Shown in pieces: positions 36,915-48,289 of a stretch of DNA of 64,000 bases. The position numbers were made by a program, and so were the translations under genes. Source of the DNA: Pontederia crassipes (Eukaryota > Streptophyta > Magnoliopsida > Commelinales > Pontederiaceae). Position 1 is the first letter of the stretch, and every line of letters starts with the position of its first letter. The notes beneath the pieces were generated by a model, which did no database searches, was not told the DNA's origin, and was given only the letters and a program-made list of their open reading frames with translations. The DNA lies in assembly GCA_030549335.1 (NCBI GenBank), contig CM060195.1, forward strand, positions 27,222,874-27,286,873. Reading direction: 5' to 3'.

Positions 36915-39726
36915 CCTTATACAAGAAACCTGCTGAATTTACCTGAGAGATTAACCAAGATCATCAAAGATTCATGCATCTCAAGGATGGGCAAGACATA
37001 TGTAGCTCCCTTTATGCATTCTGTTATCCCCTTAATTGATCCACTGATAGTTTCTTTCTTTTTTTTTTGTTTGGTTGGGATATAATAAATATAACATCTA
37101 GCTGCATCACGTATAATTTCTTTAGGGTGAGATGTAATAAACATCTAGCCAAATCATGTATAATTTCTTTAAACTGCTATTATGGTCCCTAAATATTTTA
37201 CATACAAATACATCGAAAATCATTCTTTTTGCTAAAGCAACTTCCTCTACTTTGCATGTCTACAAGTGTCAGATACATAAGAACTTGGCAATAATATACT
37301 TAATTTTATTTCTTATACTTTGAAACATTTTCAAGTTGGACAAAATGATGACAAATATTCAGTAGGAAATCCTGTAAAGTGTCGATGCAAGTGATGATTA
37401 AGTTTGGTGGACTGTGAAGGCTAGGCATCTAGAGGCCGAGTAGATTCAGGATTCAGACCTTGTTTCTAGTCAACTACTTGTACAGGCACTCCAGTCCATT
37501 CCAAAAATTCTCAAAGTTTTGCTGCAGCAATTCCAAGTGATCACCATTAGCATCTTCAAACGAAGCAGATATCGATGTGCATTAATTAAAGCCAGAAACC
37601 TATTTATGTGCCATCAAGATAATAATATCTCAATTACCTGTCTAAGACATTTTCCTGTACAAGGTTTTGACCACGGATGCCAGCAACCTACAGAAATAAT
37701 ACAGAGGACTGGGGGGAAGGCACAATGGGAAAAAGTTTTCCAAAGGAACAAACTACTTAACGATGAACTTAAGCAATTGTCTTATCAATTTTTAAGCCGA
37801 TATGGTGCATCATGAAGCATTCAACAACAACAACAACAAAGCCTTATCCCACTAGGTGGGGTCGGCTACATAGATCATACGACGCCATTCCGTATTCGTT
37901 GATCCATGTTCATAAGATTCGACAGGATTTTATGCTGGCTGTCGGGGCCTAACACAACCCTCCTCCTTTATCCGGGCTTGGGACCGGCTATAAAATAGAT
38001 CATGAAGCATTCATCCTCAAAAAATCATAAAATAAAATGCATAAGTATGATTTGCAGACAATCATGCACTTCGTACTTTGCAAGAAAAACCTTTAATCAA
38101 ACAAAAGTACTTTAAAAAAAATGGAAATATCTACTTATCGGATAGGAATGCAATGTCGTAACCAAAAAAAATCAAAGGCAAACTAATTCAAACTGAAGAA
38201 AACAAATATTATTCTTAATGTTAATGATAAATCAAGTTGCTCAAGAAAAATAAGTTGAAAAAGAAGTAAATGATTGCAGGCGCTTGAAAACAAATTGGGC
38301 GGATAAATGTGGTTAAAGATGGAAAATCAACTTCAAAGACAATCAAAGCCTAATCGAGTGCACAGAAGATCACGAACAAAATAAATGCCTCAGAAGTCCT
38401 TCAAACAACTTTTATAGTCTCAACAACTGAAACCAATGGATTTCTTGAAATGGAAATAGTAGGACCTACGACCATATTCTACATTCCATTGAAGTAGGAT
38501 TAAATTTCTATTGTACCTATTCAACAATTAAATACATTTTTTAGTTTTCAGATTGGGAACTAAAATAACTATTTTGTAGTTAAAAAAATTTGTTGACTTA
38601 CAATTCACGAAGAAGAATAATAATTATAAGCAAGATCAACACAGATTCCTACTTCAATTAATAGAGATAAACGAAAAACAGACCCTAAGTAAAATAGCAT
38701 CAGGGATGGTGCTGATTTGTGAGAGAGGATCCAAAAACATGTGCATGCTCACTAACAGACATGAACACTCAAATCTATTAAATATATATGCAGTTATAAA
38801 ATGTATGTGCAAAATTTATAAAGTGACCGAGTTAGATGCTAAAAAACAGAATAAAAGATTAATGCCTGGTAGCATTTTCTTCATAACCATATGATCCGTT
38901 GTTCTCAGTATTGACATGACTTCATAACAAACAGAACTAATAAAAACAATCAGAGTTCACATGCATTCAAGAAAAAGTTTGAACAGCTTGTAACCTTAAG
39001 AACTTTAGTACACAAGATTAATACAGTGCTCATTTGCATCCTATCTACCATGTCTGTGTGCGCATGCCTTTAGGATATAGCAAGGAAATACCTTTCATTT
39101 GAAATGAATAACATTTGAGTTTTCTTCATCCTTCGAAATCAATATCCTGAGAACTAGCAGAAAAAGGTATCTATTTATTTGAGAAAAAGAGCGAGAAAAT
39201 AAGCTTGCTTAAAGCATGCATAGGAAAAGTACTTATTTCCACTGAAAGAAAAGTGATGAACAGAAGAGAAATATAAATGTTGCTGACATGCACAAACATG
39301 TGTACCGCCGCCAATACGTACTGGAAAAATCCTTACATTGCCACATTAATGTGCTGAGTTTTTTCTTTTGTGAAAATGATTAATATGTGCACCCAAAATG
39401 AACCTACATGAATTTGGTCATAAGATAAGAGACCATGCATGTGATCACTACCATGGACTACATATTAACACAGAAGATTGATATGAAAAGCAATTGAGAA
39501 AAGAAGGGGAATTATGCTGCACTAAGGAAGTCTACTACAATTTTGTAGACTCAATAAATTTCTATGCAAGTTTGGTGTACTTATTCTATTTTTAATCCTA
39601 TCTAGTCATTATGTTCATGGCATGAAAACTTTTTATGCAAGATATCATTTAAGCATATATTAAATTGGTCACCTAGATGTTTATCTTTTTTCTAATTTTT
39701 ATGTGGCACCTGGAGAGTAATTAGCT
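36915..39726. repeat. Copy C of the duplicated unit
   Basis: Parallels copy A from about 31700 to 34331, with the same order of landmarks and many small indels. It contains a full SINE (37824-37998) absent from A and B, and lacks the SINE tail present in A. It ends close to the stop codon of the CDC20-like pseudogene, so the array lies directly downstream of that gene. Confidence 0.8.
37824..37998 (-). mobile_element. Au-like SINE in copy C
   Basis: A 175-bp copy on minus, bounded by a 15-bp duplication ATCATGAAGCATTCA (37809-37823, 37999-38013). It includes the CGGAATGGCGTCGTATGATC block that is also present just before the tail of the RTE LINE. Copies A and B carry the unfilled site. Confidence 0.92.
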
Positions 39727-39737
39727 GAGCATATACA

Positions 39738-41194
39738 TCACCTGATATGGCTGAAACTACAACCCGAGAAGGGACCTGAATATGGCTTAGGGACCTTGGG
39801 CTTGGGCGCTTCAAAGCCATCAAAAAACTTCCAAAACATCAAAGATTCATGGGCAAAAGCAGAAGCAGAAGCCAGGGTGTAGCCATCGGGGCTTTGGGCT
39901 GTGAACAGAGCTGGGTGTTCGTGTCCTATGAGCTCGCCAGCCTTGACCATGGAAGGGTACTTCCAGACGGCAAGTTCGTTGCGAGGGCCTCCTTGAGAGC
40001 TGATCAGCTGGCGAGCGTGCATACTCCACTGTAAAGAACAAACCTCGGACCCTGTGTCCACAGAGTTCAGCAGGCGTCCGGTGGAGGTATTCCAGAACTT
40101 GATGCAGCAATCCCCACTAGACGCTAGAAGATTGCTCTGGAAAGGACACCAGGCAAGGGCTTCGATTGTCGATGCGCGGTCGTTCATCCGGTGCAGCCAT
40201 GGGGTTTGGTCGGCAGTCGAGGGGCCATGGAGACATCCCATATATGAAGCAGTTGGTCAACACCTCCGCTCGCCAGCTGCTGGCCGGAGGCGGACCACTT
40301 GAGGCTGCAGACCTCTCCCGTGTGGCCTTGGAAAGTTCGCACGACGGGGGACTCCACGCGTAGATCATGGAGGAGTATATCACCCTGAAATCGGCCTATA
40401 GCTAGAACATTGTCGTCCTTCCAAGCGAGCGATGTGACTAGATAGCCACCTTGCAAGTCCGACAAGGCTCTTAGCATGCGACCAGAATCGGAGTTCCATA
40501 GCTGAAGCCCAGTAGAGACGGAGTCAAGACCCACAGCGATGCGCCACCCGTCGGGAGCCCAAGAGAGACCGGTGATGGGACGGTCAAAGGAATCAACGGA
40601 GCCGAGTATGTAGGAGGACTCCTTGGAATAGTCCCAGAGGAAGACCATGTCGCCGATGGTGACGGCCAGCACATCGGCACTGCCCCAGTCGAGCAGGTTG
40701 AGGATGAAGTCTTCCGGGATGATGGGGATTTCAAGCCTCGTGGACGGCTCTTTAGGAACGCGCCACCTCCGGGTTCTCTGCTTCGGTGGCAGGGCAGCCG
40801 GCCGCAGCAGCTCCTCCTCCTCCAGCGGCCCTGGGGGCGCAACGGGACGAGTCCGGAAGGTGAGGACTCTATCGCACCGAACCGCGTCGGCGAGCGCCCT
40901 CCTGTAGGCGAGCCTGGAGGGGGATACGTCATCATCATCGTCCGCCGCCGTCTTGGTCTTCATGTTCTTAGTGATAGGAACGTAAGGGGCGGCGCCGGGG
41001 ATGCGTACGGGGATGAATCGGTCGCCTCCGATGTCCTTCTTGGACCAGGGGGAGGACGAGGTGCGCAGCGAGGGAACGTAGGGCTTGAAGCCAGCAACAA
41101 TGGCGGCGGCGGCGGGGGGAGCAATGGAAGAGGAAGAAGAAGAGGGGGAGGAAGAAGGGGAGGAGAAGGAGGAGGAGGAGGAGAGCCGTGCCAT
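39738..41194 (-). pseudogene. CDC20-like: CDC20-like APC/C activator, broken by a frameshift
   Basis: CDC20 proteins bring substrates to the anaphase-promoting complex. The start is ATG at 41194 (MARLSSSSSF); upstream in-frame codons contain no ATG. The first frame runs to 40184 (336 residues), with a serine-rich leader, a C-box-like DRFIPVR at 58-64, then LNLLDWGSADVLAV and WD40 repeats up to ASGGVDQLLHIWDVSMAP. The rest of the propeller continues in another frame (39738-40241): TPWLHRMNDRAST, WCPFQSNLLASSG, IKFWNTSTGRLLNSVDTGS, LAVWKYPSMVKAGEL, AQSPDGYTLASAS, ending in the Ile-Arg tail (SHIR). A single one-base deletion (or two-base insertion) near 40218-40227 separates them. Together they would make about 480 residues. 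Several usually invariant blade residues differ, which favours a pseudogene over a sequencing error. Confidence 0.85.
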
Positions 41195-41904
41195 TGATGA
41201 TGGATTCTGCGACTTTCTTGTTTTCTTGAAGTTTTCTTGAACTGAGTTGAGAGAGAGAGAGAGAGAGCGGGCGCGCAAAGAGATTGCAAGAGGAAGAAAA
41301 TGAGAAATAAGGAAGAAATAAATAGACGGGAGAGATTACCGTTAAACCAAAATAATTTAAACTAGGAACTCGCTGGCCAATGTTAACTAATCTATAAATA
41401 TTTAAATCAAGGATAAATTGAAGATGTCCTATCACTTAATTTTTCTAATTATTGGGTTGAAAAATTACGAATGATATTTGATTTATTTTCATTTAAGAAC
41501 TTTAATCTGATCTATATAATTTTTATCTGATAAATAAAAGATAAAATAAGATATTAATTATTTTATATTTTTGAAATGTTTTTAGTATTTTATTGAATAA
41601 ATATATTGCTTTTATATCTTAATATCCATACTTATATATATATATATTAAGTGCAATTGTGATTAAATATGAATATGTGTAATGTATTTCGGAAAATCCA
41701 AATGTAAATTAGTCTATAAAATTAAATATCCCGCACAACGCGATTAAAAATAAATTAATAAAAATTATAAAATATACATAATATTAACATATATACATTT
41801 TAAAGTTAAAAATAATTTAGATTAAAATGAACTAATATTTTTAAATAAAATTGATATTAATTTAAGTGAAATATGATAAAAATAAACATGAGTCCTAGTG
41901 ATAT

Positions 41905-42180
41905 ATGAATCTATGAAGAGGAAGAAGAAGAAGAGGGGGAGGAGGAGGAGGAGAGCCGTGCCATTGATGATGGATCCAGCCGGAGTTTTGACTTTCTCAT
42001 TTTCTTGAACTTGCCGGAGTTAAGAGAGAGAAAGAGAGAGAGAGAGAGGGCGCGTGATGTTGATAGAGAGATTGCAAGAGAGCAAGAAAATGAAAAAGAA
42101 GCGGAGGGAAGAAATAAATAGGCGGGACTTGTGACGCTAATATTACCGTTAAACCGTCTCGAAAGTAATTTAAATTTGAT
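41905..42180 (-). pseudogene. Orphan duplicate of the CDC20-like 5' end
   Basis: Repeats the leader and start of the CDC20-like gene. The same GAGAGCCGTGCCATTGATGATGG block (CAT at 41962-41964 is the start codon on minus), the GA-rich leader, AGAGATTGCAAGAG, GAAATAAATAG and TTACCGTTAAACC all recur in the same order as at 41170-41350. The frame from this ATG gives MARLSSSSSSP and stops after 18 codons. It is a second copy of promoter, leader and first codons without the gene body. Confidence 0.8.
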
Positions 42181-43383
42181 TCCATATTTTTTTCCCTTAT
42201 ACGACAGCCGTGTATCAAAGTAATCAACGCAATAATTTTAAAATAATCTATTTTAAAAATCATCATCCCTAGCGTAAATAAGCTTTTAATATCTGAAAAG
42301 AAATTATTGTTTTTAAATTTAAAACCCATTTTGGACTTTTTAAAAAAACGGGCAAAAACAAGAAAAGTTATTATATGCTGACTTCATATATAATTGCATT
42401 TAGTTTGATTTAAAATTTATTTAATAATTTGTGAAGGTGGCATTGTTATTTTATAAATTTATTCTCTTTAAGAAAATGTTAAGACATCATTCTAATGGAT
42501 GAACTTTATTTTAGATTGAAGATGAAAATGGACATGCAAATTTAATATTTGGCTTGCCCACTTATTAGTCATTAATGAATATTTATTTTACCCAAATACT
42601 AATGTTCACCGGTTAGGTCATTATTTTGTGTTAGAAATTAATTTATATTAAGTTATTTATTAATGTGATTGATATATTCAAATAATTAAAAATGCACTCG
42701 CATCACATATAATTATACATTTTTTTTATATCTATGCATACAGATCTAACATAAAATATATTGAATGTAATATGTGTGAAAATCTTCTTCTGGCATGATT
42801 ATTGAATTTGAAGTAAAGTTTGAGGATAAAATTAGAAAAAATGAGTAAAATTCATAGGTTGTTAGGAAAATTCATCGGAAGATAAGGAAGCACATGCAAA
42901 TACTGATTTATGATATAAATTGATTTAGGAAGCTCATCCATTTTAGTATAGATAGAATTGCTTGCCACAAAGCCTCATAATGTTTAACAAAGAAATTTTT
43001 CTTGCCACTACCATCGTTTATGGCAGTAAGATGGTTTTTTCTTTGCCGTAGTCACAGTGCAAAGATGAAAAAAAAAAGTATCTGTATGCATTCTTTAGTT
43101 ATCTGGGCAACATGTCAATTATGTCGAGTTCTCAAGTTGCCAAATTCAAAAAGTATATGCAAGTGTTGGCATCTTTGTTCTTTAACAATTACTATTTGAC
43201 AATTGTGATTCTATTGCATAGTCTGCCTAGATCCTTGGTTTCATTTAAGTTTTTCTTTCTTTTTAATTGTTTCCGTAGCATCAACAATGGCTTCCTTGTA
43301 GTTAAGTAAGTTGGCAATGTTCCATTCATTCTTTACCGTGTCTATGGCTTCTGAGTGCTCAACCAAAATTTTATCACACTTGA
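42181..43383. other. AT-rich intergenic, no gene recognised
   Basis: Presumed upstream flank of the CDC20-like duplication; no motif or element ends seen. Confidence 0.4.
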
Positions 43384-43399
43384 AAAGAATAAATTACGT

Positions 43400-44850
43400 C
43401 AAATGCCCTTCAACTTTGACCATTTTTTCAAGTGATACCCTCCAACTTCACTTTGTAACAAAATTACTCTTCATCTTTTAACTTGTTTCACCCAATACTC
43501 TTTTCACCTATAATCGGTCGTCTCTCGTTGCCCACTCTATGTGGCGTCACGTGGCTATTTTCTCTCTTCTCCACGTAAGCAATCGTTTGACGTGGCAACA
43601 TTAAAAAATAAAATATTAACTAAAAAACTAATTTTCTCTCTCATCTGACACGTCGACGAACAAGGTGGCCGAAGGTCGACGCAAGCAAAGGGGGGCCTCC
43701 CCCCTTCCTTCTCCGTGACCTCCGACGACCTTCGCACGCCGACGAGGAGAGGGGGGGTCTCGTTGGAGCTCACGGGGGTTGATGCCCCTCCTTTTGCGCT
43801 GTGTGATTCACCTACGCATGCAAGCAAAGGGGGGTTGGTGCATTGCCGCCCCCCCCCTCCCCCCTCCGGTGGGTGCCTCATCATCCGCCCGACGCCCTTT
43901 GTCTCCCATACCTCTTGCATGACCGCGGACCTCACTTCCTTGGGCGTGCATCTCAACAGCCTGCTCCCCTTCAACGGCACCAGCAACAACATCATGCTCC
44001 TCAACTGCATCAATGCTCTTGATGTTCAACTGCAATGATGCCAACCTCTGCCACACCTACGCCGACGCAGTCGCCTCCTACGCCGCCGCGAGCTCCCCGC
44101 TCCCCATTTGCTGCACTTCGTTGCAAGGGGATCCTCCACATCCTACAACGTTTGGGTCTTCCGCACGGGTGCAGCGCATACTGGAGCTTCGTGAACCTTA
44201 ATGCTAGGGGCACGCCGGTGGCATGGTGGGCAGACACACTTGGTTGGAGCTCCAGTGGGCCTCGCCCAAGGAGCTGTTGTGCTTATAGTAGGCGGACTGC
44301 GAGGGCGAGTCCAATGTCACCTGCACCGCTGATCCACCCCTCCGACGACTGTCGGTGGTTGCAGAGGGAGGGGCGGCCCTCCCCCTCTGTGCGCGTGGGG
44401 CGACCGCCCTCTCTTCTCCGTTGTCGATGAGGAGAGGGGTGGGGCGGCCGCCCACTCCACTTCTCCCTGTGGCGCTCAAGCGACCCCACCAGCGAGCATG
44501 CTAGAGAGAGAGGAGGGAGCGCTCCTCTTTTTTTTAAAAAAAAATACTATTATATTCTTATTTTACTATTTTGTATTTATTTTATTTTTAAATAATTTGT
44601 TGACTTGGAGAGTAGACTATGTGGTGATGCCACATCAGATGCTTGCCTTCGTGGTGGAGAGAGAGCGTCGCCACGTCGGATGCTTACTTGTGTGGCGGAG
44701 AGAGAGCATCACCACGTCAGCGGAGTGACAAAAAATTGGATATTTCCAATCGAAAGGACATTCTGTAAAATAAATTATAAAATAAAGGATTTTCGTGTTA
44801 CAAATTAAAGTTGGAAGGTATACTGAGCAAATGCCAAAGTTGAAGGGGTA
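43400..44850. mobile_element. Pack-MULE-like element carrying host gene sequence
   Basis: The left arm (43400-43650: CCCTTCAACTTTG, CCTCCAACTT, TTTGTAACA, GACGTGGCAAC) is mirrored on the right arm (44580-44850, read on minus: CCCCTTCAACTTTGGC, CTTCCAACTTTAATTTGTAACA, TGACGTGGTGATG), giving long, diverged inverted ends like those of the 29651 MULE. The centre (43650-44520) is GC-rich and includes a recognisable fragment of a wall-associated-kinase-like gene. A 9-bp target duplication could not be identified, so outer limits are approximate. Confidence 0.65.
43870..44340 (+). pseudogene. Fragment of a WAK-like (WAKL15/20-type) receptor ectodomain
   Basis: Three frames together follow the extracellular part of the WAKL15/20 group in order: CLIIRPTPFVSHTSC; LGVHLNSLLPFNGTSNNIML-LNC; CNDANLCHTYADAVASYAAAS with PICC; then GCSAYWSFVNLNARGTPVAW-WADT; then LELQWASPKE followed by ADCEGESNVTCTADP. 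At least three frame changes and two stops (TAG TAG after LLCL) rule out translation. The kinase domain and the signal peptide are absent. Flanking GC-rich low-complexity sequence has no match that was recognised. It lies inside the Pack-MULE-like arms and is best read as captured host exon sequence. Confidence 0.75.
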
Positions 44851-44870
44851 TTGATTTTCTTTTTGTCATA

Positions 44871-46239
44871 TTAGTGTTGTCACATGACTAATTGTACAAA
44901 CTCTAATAATTATTATTATAACTCTTAGTTTTATTTGATAACCTCAAAATAAATTGATTAAAATTATTCTATTATTATTCTAGTTGTTACTTGTTAATAT
45001 GTATAGAAGATGCAAGTATATTAGTCAATGTTTTATTAAAAAGAAACATAGAACATGATATTCACATATTGTCATAGTTTTTTCAAAACTATCTAACATA
45101 TACTATTCCATATGATAAAGTGTTATACAATTTTACAAAAAAGTGCCCTACTCTCAATTACAACATCGATGTATATCATTTACATGCGTGCAAACAAAAG
45201 AAAAGAGGATAGAAGTCATCCAATAGCTAGACTTGTTTACATACATGCAAAAAAGATTTCGAGATAATGTAACCCAATAATTTACAAACTTCTAAATTTT
45301 TTTTAAGTGCTTAATAAGTGAAATAGAAATACAACATAAAATAACAATTCAAGTGCATATAACATTTATGCAAAAACATGTTGTATATGAGTAAAAATTT
45401 AAAATAGAAAATACAAGAAAGTTGTTAAGTCCTATAAGATTTTATACAATATAGAGTCAAAATAACTTAAGATATCATAATATCCACAATCAAATTTGAC
45501 ATGTGTCATTGCACATACTTCAACATGAATGATCATGTAAAATAAATATGAATCAAATCGTAGAGCTTTATTATTATGTCATATCCTTAAGTAGAGCTTC
45601 ATAATAACTAGAAAACCAAATTTGTTATTTGTAATGGAAAAACTTTAAATTACCTAACCTTCAAATTTTTGTATACTGAAATAACACAAGAAAATGGTGC
45701 GTCATCTTAGCTCACCAACATCTCATATAGAAAGTGTAAGAGGGGAAAAAGTTGTAATAATATCTTTAAAGTTCAGGATACTTATAGTAATCACACTAAT
45801 GTTAAACTAGAAGTTACTGTTAAACTAAACTTGAGATGTGACATTTGAAGGGAAACTTGGGAAAGCACATCAGTTACTTTCAAAAATTTATCAAACGGAG
45901 CAATGCAGTAGCCTACAATAACATTTATATGATCAATGCGCAACCTTTGCATTAAGGGAGAAAAGAACCAGATGTGCACTACAAAAAAAATAAATTTGAG
46001 ATGAAAAAGGATGATTAGCCGAAGGATTAACTAATTGTCACTACCCCATCTTCTAGATCCCAATTCAAGTGAATCAAGGTAAATTGTAGCAGTACTTCTC
46101 AAGAGTCAAGAGTTGTTCTAGATTCTTAAACAATCATCAATTTTCTGAAAGAAACTTAATTGATTCACTACTATGCTTTGTCCGGATGCTTGAGGGGATT
46201 AAAGTTTCTTCATTTGTGGCATTTTCCTAACTACCTGAA
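44871..46239. other. AT-rich intergenic, no gene recognised
   Basis: No element with two clear ends. CACTACAAAAAAAAT at 45977-45991 looks like one CACTA terminus, but no partner was found. Confidence 0.4.
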
Positions 46240-46400
46240 GTATGTTTAATTTCTTTAGGCCCTTGGACATGATTGTTGATCATTCTATAATGCCAAAATG
46301 TGCAGCTAGGACTTCTTCTTTGAAATACTTGGTAATGCATTTTTTTTCTCTGGTGCAACTTCCTTTATGAAACAATGGAAAGAAGTGAATTTTTCATTTC
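46240..46400. repeat. Diverged fragment of the 31-39 kb duplicated unit
   Basis: TTTAATTTCTTTAGGCCCTTGGACA and AAATACTTGGTAATGCATT correspond in order to copy A near 31885-31975. This is a fourth, old partial copy on the other side of the CDC20-like gene. Confidence 0.55.
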
Positions 46401-46481
46401 ATATCTTGTATATGGCATAAATCCACAAGTCAGACACAAAGAGCAAAAGTATTCACATCTATTAGACAAGTCAAGGCACCA

Positions 46482-47256
46482 TAGGGCTGAGCACGGTCCG
46501 AGTCGACCTGGTCGACCCGGACCGCACCGATCCGGGCAACCGCGAAAGATACCTGACCCGGGTGGGATCCGGACCCGGTTCGGGTCCAGTAACTTGAAGA
46601 CCCGTCGGATTCTGGGTTAGAACCGGGCAGTGTAGAAAACCTGACCCGACCTGGGTTTATATATTAAAATTAAATCTATAAACCGATCGTGACCTGTCAC
46701 CCGCGACCCACGACCCGTTAACCCATGAAATGAAATTATGAAATCCCTAATCTTGATCACGCTCAGCCCTAAATGTGTCGACCTCTCCTCTGTGTTGTAG
46801 TCTCCAGTGTCGTGCCGCTGCGTTGCCGTTGTGGCATCGCCGCCGCCGCCGCTTGTTCGTCGCCACCGGTGTGCTCCCGCCAGTTCTCTCTCCCTCTCCT
46901 TTTCTCTTTCCCTTCCTCATCTTCTCCCTTTCTTCCCCTCTCTCTGCGCAAGGTCATGAGAAGTCGAGCATCGAGCACCCTCTGCCGACCTTGATAGATT
47001 TAGTGGCTCAGTCCGCTCTGTTGCAGTCGTCGACGCCACTCCATTGTGTCAATGTATCGCCGTCGTCGCCATCGCTGACTCGCTGTGTTTCCGTCGCTGT
47101 CGCTAGTGTGCTGCCACCGACCTTGATAAGTTCTCTCTCCCATTTCTTTTTTCTCTTTCCCTACAACCTCGGTAGAATTTTTCCAACCTCGGTAGAAGGT
47201 GGGTCGGGACCGAGTCCATTCGAACCCGGACTCGATTCCGGATTTGCTCAGCCCTA
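46482..47256. mobile_element. Non-autonomous hAT element, TAGGGCTGAGCA family
   Basis: Perfect 12-bp inverted tips TAGGGCTGAGCA and TGCTCAGCCCTA. Flanks are AGGCACCA (46474-46481) and GGGCACCA (47257-47264), 7 of 8. ACCCGG/CCGGGT words are dense near both ends. The core holds a GC-rich piece followed by pyrimidine tracts (46790-47160) whose open frames show no domain. It is the same family as 52768-53488. An alternative reading of a 9-bp GGCACCATA duplication exists, but the sister element supports the 8-bp hAT interpretation. Confidence 0.85.
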
Positions 47257-47913
47257 GGGCACCATAGTGTTGTATGGATCAATCGAAGTCGACAGAATAA
47301 AATATGGTTTTAGTGGCATTGTTCAGTTTGTTTGGGTGCCTTTCACTATTTGTGCTGTGAGATGGATTATGATAGACATTCTAATAGATTGGACATGGAA
47401 ACTGTGAAGAGCACATCTTCCCCTTTCTTGGTTCTTGCATCACAAGAGAATTTTTTCGGGAATGTCATGAGCAATCATAAAGAATTGTAAATTCACTATG
47501 GTACATCCTTATATGTACATTGAATACATGACCATATAATGTATGGTTGAAGCTTTATTGTAGATAGATACGATTGGTAGAAGGGCTACCAATAATAACT
47601 CAATCAGGAAATAATCTGCACTCATTGGAAGCACGATGAGGTTGAGACAAGCCATCAAAACAAATGTTGAAAATCAAGGTCAAGTTCTTGATATGAAACC
47701 TCCACAATGCAATGGGGTATGAATCCAGGCAAAGCCGATGTGATAATTGTTGAGAAGAAAAAACAGAGTCAAGATGGTTGTGAAACAGTCTTGTGTGAAA
47801 CATCTTTTTGCAAGTGAACGAAGATGGTGGTCATCCGACATTTTCACTTTGAGTCAAGATGGTGGTCATTTTTATTTATCTTTTCTCCTCAGTATGTAGG
47901 TTACTAAAACACA

Positions 47914-48280
47914 ATGGATGCAAGTAATATGCAGTTGGATGAAGACATAACTTGTTCAACAATTACATCAAGGTATATGTTATGTGTATCATATGACTCA
48001 GCGATCATTGTTCCTCTGTCCTTTTATATTGAGGGGCCTTTATCCTAATCTTTTTGTCTTTTTTACAGGGAAATTAATACTAATGATTTGGTTAATGAAG
48101 AGATCCAACCTACAATCAAGACTATGGACCATGAACAACTTGTTGTAAAACCTTTTTAGGTATGGTCTTTGATTCAGAAAGCCAAGCATATGAATATTAT
48201 AATTTGTATGCTAAAACAGTTGGTTTTAAGTTCGAACACTAGAAAGTGTAGAAAAATTGACAATATTGTTAGTAGGTTGC
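47914..48280 (+). pseudogene. FAR1-like gene start, two exons, broken
   Basis: Exon 1 (47914-47972) reads MDASNMQLDEDITCSTITS and ends at a GT donor. Exon 2 starts at 48069 after TTTTTTACAG, in frame, and reads EINTNDLVNEEIQPTIK then EQLVVKPF. A one-base shift near 48156 leads to GMVFDSESQAYEYYNLYAKT and VGFKFEH, the start of the FAR1 DNA-binding domain. Stops follow at once and no later FAR1 blocks were found. It is probably the remains of a FAR1-related gene or domesticated MULE. Confidence 0.7.
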
Positions 48281-48289
48281 TGGAAAGTG

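Noticed and set aside
41195..41278. N-terminal extension of the CDC20-like frame
   Set aside because: Begins at TTG within the GA-rich leader; the first ATG is at 41194 and the orphan copy conserves the same ATG.
45977..45991. CACTACAAAAAAAAT as a second CACTA element end
   Set aside because: No matching inverted end was found within several kilobases, and subterminal repeats are lacking.
46475..47266. MULE interpretation of the 46482 element using a 9-bp GGCACCATA duplication
   Set aside because: Possible on its own, but it makes the tips asymmetric, and the sister element at 52768 has a perfect 8-bp duplication with symmetric hAT tips.
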